The translations under genes were made by a program, and so were the position numbers. Below the pieces are notes generated by a model. It made no database searches. It was given only the letters and a program-made list of their open reading frames with translations, and had not been told where the DNA came from. 64,000 nucleotides of DNA from Bretschneidera sinensis. Taxonomy: Eukaryota > Streptophyta > Magnoliopsida > Brassicales > Akaniaceae. How positions within the stretch are numbered: the first letter of the stretch is position 1; each line of letters begins with the position of its first letter. Below are positions 1 to 9,917 of this stretch, in pieces. The DNA lies in the NCBI GenBank assembly GCA_023935145.1, contig CM043700.1, positions 144,655,328-144,719,327 on the forward strand. The letters are read 5' to 3'.

Positions 1-2
1 AA

Positions 3-1745
3 AATGATCCGGTACAAGAAACTCCAGTTTCTACTGAAGCAGCACCAGAGCACGAGGTACAAGAACCAGTCGAGTCCGAATCTCCAGAAGCTCGCTGGTC
101 AACTCGTGAGAGAAGGCCGCCAGCTTGGCATTCAGAGTTTGTCACTAAGAGCAATGTTGCATACTATCTTTTAACAGAGGATGGAGAGCCCTCAACTTTC
201 CAAGAAGCTACAAGTAGCTCAGATATGTCTTTGTGGATGGCAGCAATGCAGGAAGAAATTGAAGCTTTACACAAGAACAAGACTTGGGAACTGGTACCAT
301 TACCATATGGGAGAAAAGTCATAGGTAACAAATAGGTCTACAAGATCAAGCGGGATAGCAATGATCAAGTGGAACTGTTTGGTGCGAGACTGGTGGTAAA
401 GGGATTCGCTCAGAAAGAAGGTATTGATTTTAATGAGATATTTTACCCGGTGATTCGGCTTACAACAATCAGAGTAGTCCTGGCTATGTGTGCTACGTTT
501 GGCTTTCATCTGGAGCAGTTGGATGTAAAAACTGCATTTCTTCATGGAGAACTTGAAGAAGAAATCTATATGCTCCAACCAAAAGGTTTTGCTGAAATAG
601 GAAATGGGAACTTGGTTTGCAGGTTGAATAAATCTCTATACGGTCTCAAACAGGTGCCGAGGTGTTGGTACAAGAGATTTGATTCCTTCATTATTAGCCT
701 TGGATACAACAGACTCAGTTCAGACCATTGTACATACTTCAAAAGGTTTGATGGTGATAATGATTTTATTATCTTGTTGTATGTTGATGACATGTTGGTA
801 GCAGGCCCCAACAGAGATCAAATCCAAAAATTGAAGGCACAGTTGGCTAGGGAGTTTGATATGAAGGACTTGGGACCAGCAAACAAGATTCTAGGGATGC
901 AGATTCACTGAGACAGAAATAACATGAAGATTTGGCTTTCCCAAAAGAACTACTTCAACAAGATCTTGCGACGTTTCAACATGCAAGATAGTAAGCCAAT
1001 TTCTACCCCACTTCCTATTAATTTCAAGTTATCCTCAAGTATGTGTCCTAGCAATGAAGAAGAGAGGAGGGAGATGTCTCGAGTACCGTATGCATCAGTA
1101 GTGGAAAGTTTAATGTTTGCTATGATTTGTACAAGACCAAACATTGCACAAGCAGTGGGAGTGGTTAGTCGATTTATGGCGAATCCTGGTGGAGAGCATT
1201 GGAATACTGTGAAGAGGGTTCTGAGATACATCAGAGGAACCTCAGATGCTACATTATGTTACGGAAGATCAGATTTTACTGTCAGAGGCTATGTTGATTC
1301 AGATTTTGCAGGGGATCTCAATAAAAGCAAGTCTACTACAGGTTATGCATTTACACTTGTAGGAGGAGCTGTAAGCTGGGTTTCTAAACTGCAGACGGTT
1401 GTGGCTCTATCTACAACAGAATCAAAATACATGGCGGCTACACAAGCTTGCAAGGAAGTAGTTTGGATACAAAGGTTATTGGAAGAGTTCGGGCACAAGC
1501 AGGAGAAGATTGTTTTGTTTTGTGACAGTCAGAGTGCCTTGCACATTGCAAGGAATCCAACTTTTCATTCACGGACAAAGTACATAAGGGTTCAATATCA
1601 CTTCGTTCGAGAAGTAGTGGAAGAAGGTAGTGTGGATATGCAGAAGATTCACACCGACGAGAACCTAGCAGATGTTATGACCAAGCCAATCGACACTGAC
1701 AAGTTTAAATGGTGTAGATCCTCTTGTGGTCTAGTGGAAACGTAA
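3..1745 (+). pseudogene. Ty1/copia polyprotein fragment: reverse transcriptase and RNase H (copia-1)
   Basis: The window opens inside a copia polyprotein, just upstream of the reverse transcriptase. The frame runs from base 3 to the TAA at 1743-1745. Visible landmarks are the RT entry region (WELVPLP), the catalytic motif YVDDMLVAG near 778-804, and a Ty1-type RNase H tail with STTESKYMA and the DVMTKPI end motif. Two in-frame stops break it: TAG at 333-335, where copia RTs have a conserved Trp, and TGA at 909-911, consistent with a CGA codon changed by C to T. The frame is otherwise unshifted. Gag, protease and integrase lie left of the window. It is a dead retrotransposon copy, not a host gene. 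Confidence 0.93.
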
Positions 1746-1876
1746 GCAAGCATGGATTTGGTAAGTGAGAAATGATGGAAGGATTACGAAAGATCTGCTG
1801 CATAGATCGAGGTGTGAAAACAGATTGAAATCGGTCTTCAAGTGGGAGATTATCAGGGGGGAAGTGGACAGCTCTT

Positions 1877-1972
1877 ACCCTTTCTTTGGGTCAAAGAAAA
1901 CAGCAAGGAAGTGGGCGGCGCCTACCCTTTTATTGGGGTCAAAGAAAACAGCAGGGAAGTGGGCGGCGCCAA
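1877..1972 (+). repeat. Two 48-bp tandem repeats in the LTR U3 region
   Basis: Two adjacent 48-bp units share GGTCAAAGAAAACAGCA followed by GGAAGTGGGCGGCGCC with only a few differences. They sit just upstream of the LTR TATA box. Tandem U3 repeats act as enhancers in some copia elements such as tobacco Tnt1; an enhancer role here is inference. Confidence 0.75.
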
Positions 1973-1996
1973 CCCACCAGCACATTTCATTCTGCC

Positions 1997-2004
1997 TATA
2001 AATA
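1997..2004 (+). promoter_or_regulatory. LTR TATA box of copia-1
   Basis: TATAAATA lies about 25 bp downstream of the tandem U3 repeats, the expected place for the start of the LTR-driven RNA. Confidence 0.55.
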
Positions 2005-2350
2005 CTCATGGCTCTCATTTTGTATAGCCATCACAAAATCAAGAGAAGTATATTAGAGAGAGTGTGAGAGTTACTACTTAGAGAGGAAAATTTGTTCCTT
2101 CTTTGTAAGTAATATTTTTTCGATTTTGTGAGAGAGTTATTTCTCCTATGACAATAGAGATTAGACAATTGTTATCTGATTGTAATCAGAGAGAAGGTGT
2201 TGTAATCCCTATTTTACAATAGTGAAATCTTCCTACACTTGCCCGTGGTTTTGTTTACCCCAATTTATTCGGGATTTTTTCACGTAAAATATTTGTGTCT
2301 TGTTTATTTTTATTTTTCTCATTTCACTTTAGTTGTGTGTTAGCTTCGAA

Positions 2351-2854
2351 TAAATGCAACAACTAGCAAGCGTACAAAGAGCCGAATATGACTAAAAGAA
2401 AAACATGTTTGAAAGAAAATTTTCTTAAGGGAATTAATTTCTTTATGAAAAAAAATCATAAATGTGTGTTCTCACTCACGCGCACCCACAGATACGGTTG
2501 ACGTAGTTCAAAACATTAATTCCAAAGCCAAAACTCTCATCACTCTAAATATTGAGATTCATAACAATGAGAATTGTGCATTACCCAAGGGTGAAAATTA
2601 CCAATCTCCAATTTTATTTTCTACCCTTTTCCGTTAAGTTCTATCATGATAAAGGTTGGATTTGCTTAATTTAAAAGCACAGGTTTGGACTGGTTATATA
2701 TATCCCATATGGGGCACATAAAAGCAATTGCACCTGCGAAAATGATACAAGGCAAGAAAGGAAAGTTTCATGCAAGCTCAATATAGATCCATAAGGGTTG
2801 ATACTTCTGTCTCTAAAAGCCCAATGCATCCCGTAACCCAGCATCCAAAGGTTA
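2351..2854 (-). other. Pyruvate kinase copy A: remnant of the last intron
   Basis: These 504 bp match the last intron of pyruvate kinase copy B (44047-44554) and copy C (62219-62655) almost base for base. There is no coding sequence. The last exon, which should lie to the left, has been replaced by copia-1. On the right the intron is cut by the Tat-like element and resumes at 14029. Confidence 0.85.
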
Positions 2855-3498
2855 TGTTGATGCCAAAAATGAGTGTTGCTGAGCTGGATGGTTAGCCTGT
2901 AGAAGTACCTGCACAGAGAAAGGGAGATTAGCTATTGGGGTCGACGGAGGGGATGCCTCCGAGGATGCTCCGATGCTTAAGTTAGCAAAAGCTCAAGGTT
3001 GTATGTGTTTAAAGCTGAAAAGCTCCGTGCCCCTTTTTGGACCGCTTACCAAGTCTTTTTATAGAGTTTCGGAGGCGGTGATATTCGGAGGCGGTAGTGG
3101 GTCGGGGCAGCTGTGACAGGATACCCCAACTGGGTTGGGTAATGATGCCTATGAGGCCCAGCTAGGAAGCTGAGAACCGTTCAGTAGGGCTTTTGCCTTG
3201 TTGGCTTACTCCAGAGCCGTCTATGCATAAGACGGTGTTTAGATCTGACGTCCCAACTTGGTTGGGTAATGATGGTTCGGAGGGCGGTGATGACGTGGAG
3301 GCACAGCTGGAGCCAGGATGTCCCTGAGGGCGGTCATGACCTGGAGGCCCAGCTGGAGGCAATGATGCCCTGAAGGGCGGTCATGACCTGGAGATCCAAC
3401 TGTCTGGGCCTGAATTGTCCGCGTGTTTCTTTGAATTCTGGGATCACGATGATCCACGTGTCCTCCTCCTATTGGAGTGTCATATTTTGGTAGTATCA
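2855..3498 (-). repeat. Left LTR (3' LTR in sense) of the Tat-like element
   Basis: 644 bp, starting TGTTGATGCC and ending GTAGTATCA, nearly identical to 13385-14028. A minus-strand TATAAAA lies at about 3058-3064. A small copia-free, gene-free stretch; short ORFs inside it are not believed. Confidence 0.95.
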
Positions 3499-3514
3499 GA
3501 GGCCCCCCACTTCC
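3499..3514 (-). other. Polypurine tract of the Tat-like element
   Basis: Directly inside the left LTR the minus strand reads GGAAGTGGGGGGCCTC, a purine run in the position where plus-strand DNA synthesis is primed. It confirms that the element's sense strand is the minus strand. Confidence 0.8.
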
Positions 3515-3609
3515 TTAAGTGCAGCACTGTGGTTAAGGAAGTAGCCTAACTGGGTTGGCATTTGTTCATTTGTGGAGATATGATGTCGAGATCGAAGATG
3601 CGCTCTAAG

Positions 3610-5155
3610 GCAAAAGAGAATGGGCCAAGGACTTGTGGAGCAATCCATGTCCTCGGTCAAGAAAACCAGGGGTCCGAGGACAAGTGGAGCTATCCATCTC
3701 CTCGGACCATGAAGATAATGGGCCGAGGACTTGTGGAGCAATCCATCTCCTCGGCCAAGAATACCAGGGGTCCGAGGACAAGTGGAGCAATCCGTTACCT
3801 CGGACCTTGAAGATAATGGGCCGAGGACTTGTGGAGCAATCCATCTCCTCGGCCAAGAATACCAGGAGTCCGAGGACAAGTGGAGCAATCCATCTCCTCG
3901 GACCTTGAAGATAATGGGCCGAGGACTTGTGGAGCAATCCATCTCCTCGGACTTTGAAGATAATGGGCCAAGGACTTGTGGAGCAATCCATCTCCTCGGC
4001 CAAGAATACCAGGGGACCGAGGACAAGTGGAGCAATCCATCTCCTCGGACCATGAAGATAATGGGCCGAGGACTTGTGGAGCAATCCATCTCCTCGGCCA
4101 AGAATACCAGGGGTCCGAGGACAAGTGGAGCAATCCATCACCTCGGACCTTGAAGATAATGGGCCGAGGACTTGTGGAGCAATCCATCTCCTCGGCCAAG
4201 AATACCAGGGGTCCGAGGACAAGTGGAGCAATCCATCACCTCGGACCTTGAAGATAATGGGCCGAGGACTTGTGGAGCAATCCATCTCCTCGGCCAAGAA
4301 TACCAGGGGTCCGAGGACAAGTGGAGCAATCCATCTCCTCGGACCATGAAGATAATGGGCCGAGGACTTGTGGAGCAATCCATCTCCTCGACCAAGAATA
4401 CCAGGGGTCCGAGGACAAGTGGAGCAATCCATCACCTCGGACCTTGAAGATAATGGGCCGAGGACTTGTGGAGCAATCCATCTCCTCGGCCAAGAATACC
4501 AGGGGTCCGAGGACAAGTGGAGCAATCCATCTCCTCGGACCTTGAAGATAATGGGCCGAGGACTTGTGGAGCAATCCATATCCTCGGACTTTGAAGATAA
4601 TGGGCCGAGGACTTGTGGAGCAATCCATCTCCTCGGCCAAGAATACCAGGGGTCCGAGGACAAGTGGAGCAATCCATCTCCTCGGACCTTGAAGAGAAGC
4701 GGCCGAGGACCAGTGGAGCAATCCATCTCCTCGGCCAAGAATACCATGGGTCCGAGGACACGTGGAGCAATCCATCTCCTCGGTCATTGAAGAGAGTGGG
4801 CCGAGGACCAGTGGAGCAATTCATCTCCTCGGCTAAGAATACCATGGGTCCGAGGACACGTGGAGCAATCCATCTCCTCGGACCTTGAAGAGAGTGGGCC
4901 GAGGACCAATGGAGCAATCCATCTCCTCGGCCAAGAATACCATGGGTCCGAGGACACGTGGAGCAATCCATCTCCTCGGACCTTGAAGAGTGTGGGCCGA
5001 GGACCAGTGGAGCAATCCATCTCCTCGGCCAAGAATACCATGGGTCCGAGGACTAGTGGAGCAATCCATCTCCTCGGACCTTGAAGAGAATCGGTCGAGG
5101 ACCAGTGGAGCAATCCATCTCCTCGGCCAAGAAGACCATGGGTCCGAGGACACAT
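3610..5155. repeat. 98-bp tandem repeat array made of two 49-bp hairpin half-units
   Basis: The landmark GAAGA(T/G)A recurs at 3711, 3809, 3907, 3956, 4054, 4152, 4250, 4348, 4446, 4544, 4593, 4691, 4789, 4887, 4985 and 5083: a period of 98 bp with two 49-bp steps (3907 to 3956 and 4544 to 4593). Each 98-mer is two related halves. Half one carries GGCCGAGGA ... TCCTCGGCC; half two carries GGTCCGAGGA ... TCCTCGGACC; both enclose an 18-nt loop containing GTGGAGCAATCCATC. Sequence drifts toward the right, with a distinct subtype from about 4690. Long ORFs appear in several frames only because the repeat lacks stops; 98 is not a multiple of 3. Tandem arrays in this part of the element are known from Ogre-type elements and can seed satellites. 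Confidence 0.95.
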
Positions 5156-5619
5156 AGAACTACGGGAAAGTTTCTCGTGTCTAGGACGGTGGCTGTGGAG
5201 ACACGTGGTCTCACCTGGGTGGATACCGCGTCATGTTACCCTTTTAGGGAAAGCAGCGGCCACCTCGAGGGACGTAACATCCCCTGGGAAAGTGTGTTGT
5301 CGTTTGGGAGTTTTAAATTGTCCCCTAGATTCCTGCGACTGCATTAAATGCTCCTCGTTGGCCGTGATACTTCTCTTATATAAGGGGCTTTGGTTTCTTC
5401 TTCTTACACACGCCATAATCTCCTATTTTCAGAGAGTAACTTTCCTGAGAGCCTTCGGCCTCGTCCAAAGAAGCTTGTGAGTCCTCGTTCTCGTCCCTTC
5501 AGTGAGAAGTTTGGTGTGATCGTTGCATTCGCGAGACCTTGGGAGGAAAGCTCTAGGAGGAATTCAAGTCCGAATCCTTCGGACGTTGGTGAGTTCGTGT
5601 TTTTTTTAATTTTCATATC
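5156..5619 (+). promoter_or_regulatory. Putative promoter and 5' leader of the Tat antisense gene
   Basis: Between the repeat array and the antisense reading frame lies a non-repetitive 460-bp stretch. A TATATAA box at 5377-5383 is followed by a pyrimidine-rich leader and, 237 bp on, the ATG at 5620. The second copy of this gene has the same layout (TATATAG-type box at 63984-63990 on the other strand, ATG at 63686). The start site itself is not proven. Confidence 0.55.
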
Positions 5620-7733
5620 ATGTCTTCTTCGTTTGATACATACCGCGATAGGCCTAGTAGTAGTAATGGTAGGAGTAGTGTAGATGGTACGAGTGGTAGC
5701 AGCTTCGAGGACGCAGAGGTGTCCTCGTCTTCTTCTGGGGGGGATGTCCTCAGATTGGGTACGCCAAGGGCAGGCCCCATGGCACTAGTGCCCTATATTC
5801 CTTCGGAGGTTGGGAGAGAATATCAGGAAAAGTCCTCGTCTAGTGAGGAAACTCGTAGAGCTGTGACCGATATTAGGGAGACCTTGGCTGGAGAGGAGAG
5901 GGAGGAATGGTACTATACAGCCAACGAGATTCCTAGCCAACTGAGGGAGGAAGATTTGAAGGTAATTAGGAAGACTTACCGCATTCCGGGCGAGTACGGT
6001 CTTCGGCTGGCCAGGGTGGGGGAGAGGGCCTGTGATGTCCTCCCTGACTGAGCCCCGTTCGAGCTCTGCGTGTACGAACATCACATGCAGGCCGGGCTCC
6101 GGTTTCCCCTCCACCCCTACTTCTGTGCAATTCTGAAATATTTTGATATAGCGCTATGTCAGTTGGTACCAAACTCGGTACGACTGATCATGGCCTTTAT
6201 CTGTGTTTGCTTAGAAGTGGGTCGTCCAATGGCGATGGACATTTTTAAGGCCCACTTCTTGATCAGCCGGCATGGTCAGACAGGGTGGGTGGTCTTCAGT
6301 ACTCGGCCGAAGAGGAGGTTGCTGAAGAAGACCCCTTCATCTATCAAGAGGTGGAAGAAGAATTTCTTTTTCATCCGATCTGCCGAGGACTTCGGCTTGC
6401 CTCGTGCGTGGAGTATGGACCGCACTGGGAAATGCAAAAAGGCGGGCCTTCTTCCGTATGAGTAAGAGACGGTGAATGCCATGCTGGCCTCGCCTTTGGA
6501 CGTTGGGGTCCTATATGACAATGAAGAACTGGCCCGGCGAGGTCTTTGTTCTTCGTGCCCCGAGCCTTCGTTAGAGAGCGGTAAAGACTTTAGTTTACCT
6601 TCTTCTTTTTATTCTCATTTTGCATTGTTATCCTGCAATTTATACTTAACGCCACTTCCTTCATTTGTTTGTTTGTGTGCTTTGATCAGAGATGGAAGCG
6701 GCTGCCCGTGCTCGTGAACATGCCAAGAAATTGGCATTGGAGCAGAGAAGATCGGCTCGGTCTGAGAAGCAATCGGCTTCGACTTCTCGGTCGAAGAAGA
6801 GGCCACGAGCCCCATCTCCGGCTCCGATTGACTTAGGGACTCCTCCGAGGCCACCGACCCAGTCAGAGACACCTCCGGCAAGTAGTGCCCCGGCTCTGAT
6901 CCCAGCAACTGCAGGGACTCCCATTATCCCGGGCCCTAGCCAAGGGGTGGCTTCGGAAGCCTCGATCTTTATGCCTAATTGGGCCATCCGGACAGATGAT
7001 TCCGTCTTCGCACATCCTCGGGTGGAGAGAGAACATCTGTTTAAGGGAACCCCCCCTCGTGATCTAGCTGAGTTGGGTCGAAAGACCACAGACTTTCTAT
7101 GTGCGGCGACCGAGGCTCTCGCTTCCCAGGTTAGATTTCGCTTTCGCTTTACTTTACGTTGTTTTCACCGACTTTTGTTTCATACTTGGCTTCTGGTATC
7201 AGATGGGTGTTCTGGTGGGCGCGGCTACACGTCGGTGCATGGAGACAACGGAGCTCCTTGGGCGTACCCAACGCCAGCTGGAGGAGAGAACCGAGGCTGT
7301 TTGCCGGCTGCAGGCTTCTTTAGAATCTGCTGTCCGGGCCAAAGCCGACGCTGAAGCCACTGCTCGGGCAGCCGTCGAGGAGGTCGAGGCTCGCCTTGGA
7401 GCCGCAGCGGAGGAGGCCGAGGCTCTTCTTCGAGCCGTTACAGAGGAGGCTGAGGTCCGTACTAGGGTTGCCGTGGAGGAGGCCTTGGCATCCTTCCAAA
7501 GCTCGGAGGCCTATCGCCTGGCCGTGGTGTCTGAGGGCGGCCAGCAGTACCTTACGGGGTTCATGGAGGCCAAGGGGAAGGCCGAGGCCATGTATCCCGA
7601 GCTTGATTTCTCCGCGTTGGACCTGCTTGGGCCGGAGGATGAGGAGCTGCCGGCTTCGGATGACGAGCCTACTGACGGACAGGATCGTGATGGGCGCTCG
7701 GGCATGGGATCTCCTGCCCTTGGAGATCAGTAG
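5620..7733 (+). pseudogene. Three-exon antisense gene of the Tat-like element (PF04195-like gypsy-type protein)
   Basis: It lies opposite in strand to gag-pol, converging on it. Exon 1 is 5620-6580, exon 2 6690-7129, exon 3 7203-7733; both introns are GT...AG and the phases join cleanly (phase 1, then phase 0). About 640 residues. Exon 1 encodes a serine-rich acidic start and a conserved block (YRIPGEYGLR, YEHHMQAGLRFPLHPYF, LVPNSVRLIMAF) resembling the plant 'putative gypsy type transposon' family. Exon 2 is basic and proline-rich with an SRSKKRPR nuclear-signal-like cluster. Exon 3 is an Ala/Glu-rich probable coiled coil with an acidic tail. Two premature stops lie in exon 1, TGA at 6049-6051 and TAA at 6463-6465, both explainable by C to T. 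Its function is unknown. A related copy is at 62656-63686. Confidence 0.82.
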
Positions 7734-7930
7734 GGTTTAGGTTGAGGGCGATCCATCGTAACCCCTTTTTGTTGTTTTGGCCCGGTCAATGTGTTAGGGT
7801 TGTATTTTGAGGCCGCTAGTGCCCTACTTAGTTTTGGTTTTAAGGTTTTTGTTTCGTAGTGGACAAAATGATGTAAGTAAATCTTTTCATATATATAAAA
7901 CAAGAGTACTTACATATGCGTAACACTTTT

Positions 7931-9625
7931 TTATTGATAAAAACGTCGAAGATGTGCCGCATTCCAAGTACGAGGAAGGGCTTTTCCGTTCAATTCTTTG
8001 AGTTCAAAAGAACCGGGACGACATACCTTTTTGATTCGATAGGGCCCTTCCCAATTAGGGACTAATTTGCCTGATTCTCGGGGCCTAGATACTGCATTCT
8101 TTCGCAAGACGAGGTCGTGAAGACAGAACCGTCTTACTTTTACTCTTGAGTTGAAGTACCTGGTGGCTCGCTGCTGGTAAACGGCAAGTCGAATTTGGGC
8201 TTTGTCACGGGCTTCGTCGAAAAGATCAGCGTTCGTGCGAAGGGCTTCCTCATTGCTTCGTTCCTCGAAATTCTGAACTCGTAAGGAAGGTATTCCTATT
8301 TCCAAGGGGATGACTGCCTCGGACCCATAAGTCATGAAGAAAGGGGTTTCCCCGGTAGGTGCTCGAGTAGTGGTTCGATATGCCCAAAGTATGTTGGGTA
8401 AATAGTCTGCCCACTGCTTCTCTGCTTGGTCTATTCGCCTTTTAATGCCTTGCAAGATCATCCGGTTGGTAACTTCGGCTTGTCCATTTGCTTGCGGGTA
8501 CCCAACCGAAGAGAAATGATGGTCAATGTGTAATTCATCGCAAAATTTTTTGAACCGAACGCTGTCAAACTGTTTGTCGTTGTCTGTTACCAACACTTGT
8601 GGTACTCCAAACCGACACACGATTGATTTCCATACGAAGGCTCGGGCTTGAAAGTCCGTGATGCTGGCCAAGGGTTCGGCTTCTACCCATTTTGTAAAAT
8701 AATCTATGGCAACTATGAGGTATCTTCGCTGGCCGGTCGCTCCGGGAAAGGGCCCGAGAAGGTCCATTCCCCACATAGCGAAAGGAAGTGGACTGACTAT
8801 TGGTGTCAAAAGGTTCGCTGGTTGTCGTGGCACAATGGCATACCGTTGACAGCTTTGACATTTGGTCACCAACTCCATGGCTGCTTCCCTCATCTTCGGC
8901 CAATAGTATCCTTGACGAAGGATTTTGAATGCCAAGGCACGTCCTCCGAGGTGATTTCCACATATACCTTCGTGGACTTCTCGAAGGGCGTAGTTAGCTT
9001 CGGTCGGGTCAAGACACTTTAAGAAGGGCGTTGTCAACCCCCGCTTATACAGGTGATCATCCAGAATTGCGTATCGGGCGGCTCGAGACATAATCTTTCG
9101 AGCTTCGCCCTTATCATCGGGAAGAATACCGTCACGTAGATATTCCAGGATAGGACTCATCCATGTTCTCTCACCAACCACGGGTAAGATCATTATTTCG
9201 TCGATACTCGGCACGATTAGGGTTTCGAGGTAAATTGCTCGCCTGGACTCGAGTTGGCAAGACGAAGCAAGCCGGGCCAATGAGTCGGCCTTCGTATTTT
9301 CTGCCCGTGGAATCTGGTTTAGAGAAAAGACTTCAAACTGCCCTGCTAATGCCTTTGCTGCTGTTAGGTAGCGAGCGATTTTTTCTCCTCGGGCCTCGAA
9401 TTCGCCGTTTACCTGGTTCACCACTAGTTGGGAATCGCTATATACATGTAAGTTTTGTACAGATATTACCTTGGCTAATTTCATGCCGGCGAGTAGAGCC
9501 TCATACTCGGCTTCGTTGTTGGACGCTGGAAACTTAAATCTCAAGGCGTATTCAATGGCGAAGTTATCGGGACCGCTTAGAATGAGCCCGGCTCCACTTC
9601 CAGAGTCAGTAGAGGACCCATCCAC
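7931..9625 (-). pseudogene. Tat-like pol, 3' part: second RNase H and integrase
   Basis: 564 codons open in one frame. The first ~130 residues are an RNase H of the extra type found in Tat elements, with acidic residues in VDGSS, NNEAEYEALL, YSDSQLVV and TKADSLA. The integrase follows: an HHCC zinc motif (H of HEGICGNH, CQSCQ), then the DDE core with aspartates in GMDLLGPF and VTDNDKQF and glutamate in NGQAEVTNR. The C-terminal part ends at a stop 198 bp from the convergent antisense gene. It is separated from the upstream pol frame by an in-frame TAG near 9632, where a Trp codon would be expected, so it is not translated as part of an intact polyprotein. Confidence 0.93.
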
Positions 9626-9634
9626 ATGAAGAGT

Positions 9635-9917
9635 CTAATGTAAAAAGGAACTCGATTGACTAACATCCTGTGGAGATTCTTCCTCCGGCAAAGTAGCTTC
9701 CATGACAAAATCAGCTAGGGTCTGTGCTTTGATAGCTGTCCGAGGCCGATAACGGATGTCGAACTCTCCCAACTCTATTGACCATTTAACCATTCTACCA
9801 GAAACGTCTGGCTTGTGAAGTATTTGTCGAAGAGGTTGGTTGGTGAGGATAGTGATGGTATGGGCTTGAAAATAAGGTCGAAGCTTCCGGGCCGAAGTTA
9901 ACAGAGCATACGCCATT
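9635..9917 (-). pseudogene. Tat-like pol, middle part: end of first RNase H
   Basis: This stretch continues the first RNase H (motifs AYALLTSARKLRPYF and KWSIELGEFDIRYRPR) but in a different frame from the upstream gag-RT. The break is at a run of seven A on the sense strand near 9917, where six would keep frame, so it is a 1-nt homopolymer insertion. It ends at the TAG that separates it from the second RNase H. Confidence 0.88.

Larger units (their letters stand above)
1850..2350 (+). repeat. 3' LTR of copia-1 (right boundary approximate)
   Basis: The polyprotein is followed by a purine-rich CAAGTGGGAGATT stretch typical of copia polypurine tracts, then about 500 bp holding a promoter-like TATA box and ending near 2350. 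The right edge was set by homology: from about 2351 the sequence matches the pyruvate kinase intron seen again at 44047 and 62219. The left edge should be TG but appears mutated to TA. The 5' LTR is outside the window, so LTR divergence cannot be judged. Confidence 0.7.

Noticed and set aside
3605..4747. A 380-codon minus-strand open frame with repeating MDCSTSPRP-like blocks, and several plus-strand frames opposite it
   Set aside because: They are translations of the 98-bp array. The period is not a multiple of three and several frames on both strands are open because the unit lacks stops; no start context or conservation supports a protein.
3610..5155. CRISPR-like array
   Set aside because: Regular repeats, but no unique spacers; the whole 98-bp unit repeats, in a plant retrotransposon.
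6661..7089. 142-codon minus-strand frame opposite antisense-gene exon 2
   Set aside because: Shadow of a GC-rich exon; the plus-strand frame has the matching splice phases and a conserved partner.
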